Assembly (NCBI GenBank): GCA_039621445.1
Contig: CP154956.1
Coordinates: 94,058,406-94,122,405 of the forward strand
DNA length: 64,000 nt
DNA from: Euglena gracilis
Taxonomy: Eukaryota > Euglenida > Euglenophyceae > Euglenales
Direction of reading: 5' to 3'
The position numbers were made by a program, and so were the translations under genes. Shown here piece by piece: positions 57,406 through 64,000 of this stretch (position 1 is its first letter; each line of letters begins with the position of its first letter). The notes under the pieces were generated by a model. That model did no database searches. It was not told the DNA's origin and saw only the letters and a list, made by a program, of their open reading frames with translations.

Positions 57406-60400
57406 AAAAAAAAAAAAGGTCCCAATAACGACAGGTCAGAGAGCACAGAGGGTACAACTTTCCTGGGGAAAGCAGTTTGGTTATCCAGAATCCCAGATCC
57501 AGTCGTGCCCAGTCATTTCACAGGTGCTTGCCCCCCGAAAAAAAAATGTCACTGATGTCCAGTCTTTTGGGCATCCTTGCAGCTGGGTTGTATTTGGGAG
57601 TACACAAGTTGTATTGACAGTTGAGTTGTACATGAGTTGTATTTGGGCACACAAAAACAGCTTTTCAGTGTCCAATGAGCAAACAACACGCCTCACAAGA
57701 GACGGAGAGATGTGCCGGCCGTTCAATGGAATTCACATCTGCCCGAGCAAGTACTGAGGGAAGGGTCCCTTTCCCGACGACTCTTGGACCTCAATGCGAG
57801 CCACTTCTTATTTTCACCAAAGCACTCGAATGTTACAATTATGTTCCACTCAAACAGGTACCTTAATTCAAAAATATGAGCTCTGACATTTCCAACCAAA
57901 AGCGAATGATGGAAAATACTTGTGTGGAAAAGAATGTTTTGGGGATTCCAATAGCCAAAATAAATAAATACTAATAACTAAAAAAGAAAATAGATAAATA
58001 ATAAAATAAATAAATAAATAATAAATGACAGCACAACGACGAGTGGGTCAATGAAAAGCTCGCCTTTCAAGTGATTCTGACAAAAAATCAGCGGAGTGCC
58101 ACTGGCATCGAATCCTATGACTGCCAAACTTCCTTTGCGGTGAGTGGTGCTGGGGGTGGGAGGCCCTTGGCAGCTGCTGGATGACGGTGGGGTGGTTGTT
58201 CCGGGCGGCCATCAGGAGGGCGCTGCGCTGGCAGTCGTTGACCGCGTGGACGTCAGCGTGGGCCTGCAGCAGCTCGTGGCGGCACGGGCGCCGCTTCTTG
58301 GGGGGCTTGGAATGGGACAGCAATGTGGCGATGGGGACGGCAAAACGAATGGCAAGCGCAATTTAGAAGTGAGCTTTTGAATTGAATTGAGAATTTTGAA
58401 TTGAGAATTTGGAACTTGAGCAATGTTAGACGTATGAACAACACTATTGACATGTCTCATCTTAGGCGGCGCATCTCGCACGTGAGCTGTTTTTCTTTGT
58501 CGATGTGCGCAATTGCGCAAATCGACATTTTTTACAAAAAGTCTTGAGCCGATGAATACACCTGGTGATATAGCAATGTATAAGGTTCACTCTTCACGAG
58601 GCAGGTTGGGAAACACAAACACAAGCGCCGCCACTGTTTGGGGGATTGCAATGAGGGCGACGTGGCGATGGGGACGGCAGAACTAATGGCAAGCACTTGG
58701 AGCAATTTTAGACGTATGAACAAAACAAAACTGTTTACATGCCTCATGGTGAGAAAGAATTTACTGGAAAAACTCCCCTCTTCTTGCAAGAAAATAAATT
58801 AAAAAATGAAACAAAGTTAATTTTCTCTCAACAAGACGAACACAAAATGAACTCTGGTTTGGAGATGTATGGTCAGTGGACGGTGGGGCAGAAGGCGGTG
58901 GGGAACTGATAAACAGAACTTACCTGCCCCACGCCCTGGCTCATTCTCCAAAACTTGTTGACCTCGGGGGATGTTGACTCCAACACGACCAATTAGCTGC
59001 TCGGCTAAATGCCCGGGGGGGGGGGGGTCGGGGGTTTCCAACGAACGGTTTAAATTGCTCGAACATCCCGGTCCAACGAGCCGGGGGGGGGGGGGGGGTC
59101 TCACGTCAACACAATTTGGTGGCCAAATTAAGCCCGTGCTTTCAGAGCGTTGCTTACTTAAGGACCCTGTGTGCACTGTGGCTGTTTTTTGGCGCCTGTT
59201 ATCCCCTCTTCTGGCCTGGCGCTGTTGTCCGCCTCTGGCCCTTTTTGTCTGTGTTTGTGGAGGTGGCCGGAGCCTGGTGGGTCCTGCCTTGTTTACTTTG
59301 CTGGCCGCCAAGCGGCCGCCAAGCACACACTCCACAGTTAGGGGGGTCTCTTTCATCGTGTCGACATACCGGTTACTCTAGTCCACAACCCCAGCAGGTG
59401 CGGTTCCCAGCTTGGTGGACAGGTCCACCAAACCGGGGACAAACTTGTGGGGGGTCTGTTCAGGGTCCGAAGGCACCTCCCGGGGCAGCCCTGTCCCACA
59501 TACATGGAAGGCAGCCCCCCTCCATAAGGACGGTCCAGCTCAGAAGCTGGAAAATTTGGGCTGGCCGGAAAAAGGCTGCTGGCTAACCCCTTGGGGGGGG
59601 GGAGAAATTGCACATCGGGAGGTCAAAAATTGCAGTGCAAAAAATTGCACAAAATTGCACAAAATTGCACAAAATTGCACATACCAGAAAAGCCATACCA
59701 GAAACCAGAAAAGCTGCATATTCTGCCAATTTACCCGGCCGGTTCGCCCAAAAAGTTGCAACACAATCAGCCGTGGCAATATGCGATGGCAATACTTAGG
59801 CCATTCATCCTGAATTTGTTCATCATCCAGCGGAAGACACAACAATTCATACTTCGAAATTCCCAAGGCACAAAATACGAACCTGTTTGTAGAACGCCTA
59901 TTGCTCCTTTGCCAATTGGCCGATTGGGTTTGAAAACTGAGTAAACCAACAATAAACAGCCTTTGAACGGAAATTTTCACTACGCACATCAGTTTCCCAG
60001 CAAAAAAAAAAACGGTAAATTCTCAATTGCATCAAAAACTGACATTTTCCAAAACAAAATGTCCTGGGCCATGTGCAATTAATTGCACAAAATTGCAAAA
60101 AATTGCACATTTCGGGAAAATCGAAAATTGCACAAAATTGCAAAAATTGCACGGTGCAATTTTTCCCCCCTCTGCTAACCCCCCTGCCCCCCCCATAGGG
60201 GTACCGGGCTGGAAGCCCGGGGTCAAAGCGGGTGCTGAAGAATCGAAATTGCAAAAAAGTCCAAAAAACTGCCAATTATGCAAAAAAAATCGATTTTTTT
60301 TGACCCCAAAAATGCCCTGGACAGCTATTTTCCAACCCGTTTTCGCCTATTTTTGACCCATTTTTGCCCGTTTTTGGCCCATTATTGTCCCCCCGAAAGC

Positions 60401-62780
60401 GAAAAATCCGTTACTGCCGAGCCACGTGAAGGCGGCTGGAAATAAATAAATCTCATTGATGGGAGGGGAGGGGTTTGGGGCGGGGAAAAGGCTGCTGGCT
60501 GGCTGGACCCCCCGAGGGGTGGGGTCAAATTTTCTTAAACCACACCCTGCATGCTTTAATATGCGTGTAATTTGACTTGGTTTTGACTTGCTCCCGTGCC
60601 ACCCTTTGCGGAGGGTCTTGGCGGGCGGCCCTTGGACGTCAAAAAGAAAGCAAAAGCCCATAAGGGTTGGGGTTGGGGCAGCCGTGGCTGCACGGCGGCA
60701 GGGTGGCCGTGCTGGGCGGCCAGCATGAGGGCGGAGACCCCCCGTGCGGTCTGGGCGTTGACGGGCGCCCCAGCACGCAGCAGCAGCTCCGCGACGGCCG
60801 CCTGGCCGGCCTCCACCAGCAGGCGGCGCCGGCTTTGTGGGTGGGCATGCTGGGCCCCTTTTGGGCTTGCGACCACACTGTCCCGGTAAAAAAAATACAA
60901 ACCTTAATAAAAACTGAAAAATATAAAAACATATAATAAATAAAAACACTATAAACAAAATATAAAAAAATAAAATAAAATAAATAAATAAAAATAATAT
61001 ATATATAAATATAAATAATATAAAAAATATAATATAATAAAAACTTCATAAAAAACCAGACAACCCTCCAGGAAGCAATGCAAATCAAGGGAAGCACGTG
61101 GAATTACAGCCGAGAGAGTCTCAGTGACTGGTGGGATTTGGAAAAAATCAGGTTTGTAGTGTCGTCGGCAGCAGAAAATTCGGCTGCCTCAAGGGCAAGG
61201 AACATCACACCCCACGGGGGGTGCTGCCAGCCCAGCTCGCTGGCCCATTTTCTGTGAGAACCTGTCCCTTCTGCCTGCACCAACTATTTCTCGAACATGT
61301 GGTGACGATACAAGCAGCTCTGCATTGTGGAATTGTGGAATCGAACATTTGACCTTTCCTGACGAACCTGAAGTATTATACTGTATACTAGCCTCTGTGC
61401 ACTTTGTGCAGCCTAGGCGTGTTTTGTTGCTTTTTTCTTTTTTGGTCTGGGCACAGAAGAAACTTTTAAATTTTGGTGTGGCCCAAATCAAAAATTAAAA
61501 AAACTCACGTTTTTTTGAGATTTGGTTCAATATACAACGTTTCAGAAATGCCAGAAATAATTTTTTTGTTGGAGCCAACATTTTAAGCTGTGGTTCTGCT
61601 AGGTCTGCCAGAATGAAATTTTTATGGTTTTTTGAGGCATTTTAAGGCATTTTAAGGCCCTCGGTGGTGCACCCACTCCCGTTCCTCCCGGGTCCTAAAA
61701 AAATACCCTCTGTTCCAGTAAAAATAAACCCCAATAAATAAAACCTCGGCCCTCTCTGGTTTTTATTTTGTAAATTTTATTTTTTCCTCTTTTTTATATT
61801 TAATAAGCCCTGCCGGCCAACGGCTCTTTTATGATTCTTTGGGCTCTTGACAAGTTCTTTCTACAAACAGCGGATGCTGTTGTTCAGCAAGCGTGCAGTT
61901 TTTCTATGCCGCTGATGAAGCAAAGAATGTATCTTTTTTTTCCCCAGCCGAGCTCTTGATGAGTTAGCAAAAGAGGTTGTTCTGTTGCTTTGGGATGCCT
62001 GCATTCTTGCTTGGTACTTTTCCATCAGCCACCAAGAATTTCTACTGCCCTTTGGCGCTCGGGATGTTTGGTTCCAGCATTGGTCAATCTTCAGGAACAG
62101 AAATGGCACGCACAAATGCACGCCGGAGGAGGCTACTGTGGCTGGGCTGGTACAAAAACTGTGGTTGGCTGGCCCCCCCCGGGGGGGGGAGAGTATACAA
62201 AAACTTAAACAGACTTTTTAGTAGCCATTCATTTGCTTGGAGGTAAAAATAAATCCTCCAAAGAAGCCCAGGGCTTATTGTGGGAGAAGGGGAATGGTGT
62301 TCTTGCATAACTGTATTTCTTGTCCTTAAAAAGCCATAATCAGGGCTATAAAAAAAAAACTCAAGAGCTTCGCGCAATGTTTAAACTGCTTCCACATGAA
62401 AAAAACAAAAAATGCTGAAAATAGCAACGCAACACACAACAAACAAAATAAAATTTTGACCTTCATTTTTCATTTCAAAATGACAGATGAAGGATTCACA
62501 ATCTGACGATTCGTGCCCGAAAGAGCCGGAGATCTTTGACCGTCATTAACTTTGTGGATGGCCCATGAAATCAGCTGAATTGTGGCCCTGACTGCCGGCC
62601 TAATGAGGTGGAATATGGCCCGACCGAGGAGAGGAGCAGGCAACAGGAAGCAGGCGGCGCGGTGCGGCCATGAGCGCGGTGTAGCCCGACCGCCAGTCGA
62701 CGTGCAGGGGCGCCCGCGCCTCCACCAGCGTCTTGACGACGTCGAGGTGCCCCTTCGACGGCCGCATCGGGGTGCTTCTT
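52897..62780 (-). CDS. Ankyrin-repeat protein, multi-exon (3' end in window)
   Basis: Ankyrin repeats are 33-residue helix-turn-helix units that bind other proteins. Exons: ~62664-62780, 60688-60814, ~58171-58275, 56518-56643, ~53811-53870, 52897-52984 (stop TGA 52897-52899). They encode, in order, [128 protein letters not shown]. Several half-repeats are missing between exons 3-6, so further small exons probably exist. No other domain was seen. Introns are of the same mixed kind as in the neighbouring genes. The 5' end is not established; function beyond protein binding cannot be inferred. Confidence 0.82.
53505..53715. repeat. Dispersed repeat, copy 2 of the 49600-49852 family
   Basis: Same order of motifs, with shorter G and C runs; lies between two ankyrin exons. 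Confidence 0.7.
53811..53870 (-). CDS. Probable ankyrin exon: second helix of a repeat
   Basis: Encodes [18 protein letters not shown], matching the second helix and loop (..VARVLLQ.GADP). Two CTG acceptors are possible. The first half of this repeat is not accounted for. Confidence 0.55.
54000..56500. other. Ankyrin intron without recognisable exons
   Basis: Contains a tandem ACCGCC/AGCGCAC repeat (53970-54130), GCAAAA-rich stretches (54380-54900) and copies of the CCAGC/GCTGG dispersed repeat. A missing half-repeat exon may be hidden here. Confidence 0.4.
55768..55850. repeat. (GGAT)n then (GGGT)n array
   Basis: Found in an ankyrin intron; related GGAT runs are at 34555-34605 and 34940-35025. 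Confidence 0.9.
56518..56643 (-). CDS. Ankyrin exon: [21 protein letters not shown]
   Basis: Encodes [20 protein letters not shown] and [21 protein letters not shown], one whole repeat plus the next TP turn. It opens five bases after CTG (56649-56651); the donor is GCCCAGG. Confidence 0.88.
57329..57418. repeat. 90-base poly(A) tract
   Basis: Nearly pure A with three G. The flanks share GGTACAACTTTC and CTGGGGAAAG, so a short duplication spans the tract. Confidence 0.9.
58171..58275 (-). CDS. Ankyrin exon: [23 protein letters not shown]
   Basis: Encodes [20 protein letters not shown] and [14 protein letters not shown]; it continues the second helix left open by the previous exon ([16 protein letters not shown]). 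Both ends are approximate. Confidence 0.83.
59163..59345. repeat. Dispersed repeat, copy 2 of the 3829-4015 family
   Basis: About 80 percent alike by eye to the first copy, same orientation. Confidence 0.75.
60688..60814 (-). CDS. Ankyrin exon: [23 protein letters not shown]
   Basis: Opens five bases after CTG (60820-60822) and encodes [20 protein letters not shown] and [20 protein letters not shown]. Low end within six bases. Confidence 0.88.
62664..62780 (-). CDS. Ankyrin exon: [18 protein letters not shown]
   Basis: Encodes [20 protein letters not shown] and [10 protein letters not shown]. Ends inside an Ala codon that the next exon completes, giving [18 protein letters not shown], a perfect repeat register. 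The high end is approximate. Confidence 0.85.
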
Positions 62781-63087
62781 CCAACGTCCGGGGCGGGCCA
62801 AGACTGAACATTCCCCCTTGAAAAAAAGCCACAAACCCAAAAAGTGGGAGTCAATTCAACAATGATGACCTGATTTCATTTGTTTCATTGGATGTGGGAA
62901 TTTCACTTCATTGGACATTAGAGGTTGCAGGTGGGGGGCTCTGAAAGGGCTCAGTCAGATAGGGCACCACCAGGCGATTCCGCACAGCAACGTAGCACAC
63001 AATAACTCTTGACTCACACAAAAGAACGGCATATTGGAATACTCGGAAAGGTCTGGGTATCAACCAGGTGGGGAACGTCTGAGAAAC

Positions 63088-63295
63088 CTGTCCCCCGTGA
63101 AGCTGCACCGATGCCTGCGGCGGTGGATAGGGCCAGGGCCTTCTCCTCCTCAAACGTGGTGGCAGTTGCCCTCTCCTGTAGCATGGCCGAAGGCAAGCCC
63201 TGCACTGGAGCTGCCGTCCGGGTGGGAAGCCCATTGAGGTTAACAAAGCCAATTGTAGTTCTGCCACTGCCACCAACAAATTCGGCGATGTGTGG
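63088..63295 (-). CDS. Possible exon of unknown function
   Basis: Open 208-bp segment flanked by TTTCAG and by CAG|GTTTCTC. It would encode PHIAEFVGGSGRTTIGFVNL and a stretch containing TTFEEEKALALSTAAGIGAA. It has less extreme GC than the other exons and no family resemblance I recognise. It could be an upstream exon of the ankyrin gene or of another gene. Confidence 0.35.
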
Positions 63296-64000
63296 CTGAA
63301 ATACGATCGAAGGAGTTAAATCAAAACCACACCCGCTCGGCGTTGCAGGGTCGTAACACACACCAACGTTCGATGGAAGGCTGATCGGCCAACTGAGGAA
63401 TTTGCACCACATTTGCACCCCCCCCAATAGCAAGAAAGGACAAACCTCCAGTTCTTTGTGGAAGGGGAGGGATCGTTGGACAAAGGGTATTTTGTTAGGG
63501 TAAAATGTAAAGAAACCTCCGAAAAGTTGAGTAATGACCTTAAGTGGGGAGTCTAACCTCCTCCAGCAACCCTAACTCCGCCCCACTCCCCAGCCCATGC
63601 ATCTGTGGCAACCAGAAAATTGGGCTGCCCAGTTAGCCCCCAGGGGGGGAGGGGGGAATTGGACCCTAGCTGTACTTGGGCCAGGCTGCGAATGCTGAAA
63701 TTGGACAGCTGAAAAAAAGGCAGCCACAGGCTAGTGGAACCCCCCCCCTCCCCAAGAAGCTCCATATTTTACCGAGGTGACCAGGCCCAAATCGCAAGAT
63801 TTTCCAAATCATGTTCATTCATGTTGTTGTTTTTTCACGCTGATCTGGGAAGTTAGGGCTATTCTTATCAGTTATTATACTTGTCAGTTATTGGTTGGGA
63901 TTAGGGTTTGGGAATAGATTTGGCTCACAACCAATTTTGGCCGAAAAAGACTAAATGCTGACCTAATTTCGCGCCATTTTTGGCCTAAAATTAGGCCTAA
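63296..64000. other. Right edge without recognised gene
   Basis: Holds one copy of the CCAGC/GCTGG-type repeat near 63650-63730 and a TTAGGCC(T)-rich end. Nothing coding was recognised. Confidence 0.5.

Overview
This window is eukaryotic nuclear DNA: short GC-rich exons scattered through long introns that are full of microsatellites, G/C homopolymers and dispersed repeats. Three multi-exon genes all lie on the minus strand, and one large non-LTR retrotransposon lies on the plus strand. The best clue to the organism is the introns. Besides ordinary GT-AG introns, many junctions that can be fixed exactly from protein family alignments lack GT-AG. They carry CAG at intron positions +4 to +6 and CTG at -8 to -6, usually extended into a 5-10 bp inverted repeat joining the two ends. 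From established knowledge this is the signature of the nonconventional introns of euglenids and diplonemids, so I infer a member of Euglenozoa, possibly a diplonemid. One-strand gene order and a pyrimidine-AG just upstream of one start codon fit polycistronic transcription with spliced-leader trans-splicing, but the spliced leader itself is not in the window.

Layout, right to left in the direction of transcription. (1) About 62.8-52.9 kb: an ankyrin-repeat protein in at least six exons, ending in a stop at 52897-52899; a further possible exon lies at 63.1-63.3 kb. (2) 50.05-17.68 kb: a complete or nearly complete half ABC transporter of the B subfamily (TAP/ABCB9/ABCB10-like), about 26 exons, with an extra N-terminal membrane region, a six-helix core and one nucleotide-binding domain with every catalytic motif. 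(3) 16.6 kb to the left edge: a P4-ATPase (phospholipid flippase, plant ALA2-like P4B type), N-terminal two thirds only; it runs out of the window inside the nucleotide-binding domain.

The retrotransposon (about 40.0-45.9 kb, plus strand) sits antisense in an intron of the ABC gene. It encodes an APE-type endonuclease, reverse transcriptase, RNase H with all four acidic residues, a zinc-finger-like motif and an unrecognised C-terminal region, spread over reading frames 2, 1, 2 and 1. Arrays of the same hexanucleotide CCCACA flank it on both sides, suggesting insertion into a microsatellite. The RNase H layout resembles the Ingi/L1Tc elements of kinetoplastids.

The rest is intronic or intergenic and holds many non-autonomous elements. 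Two are diagnosable as insertions of one terminal-inverted-repeat family with 6-bp target duplications (7461-8888 and 50563-51330); the first encloses an exon-like segment. A 280-bp fold-back element with an 8-bp duplication lies at 36593-36872. I found no tRNA, rRNA, CRISPR array or bacterial-type operon. Exon boundaries are exact where frame, family alignment and intron motif agree, and approximate where the text says so.
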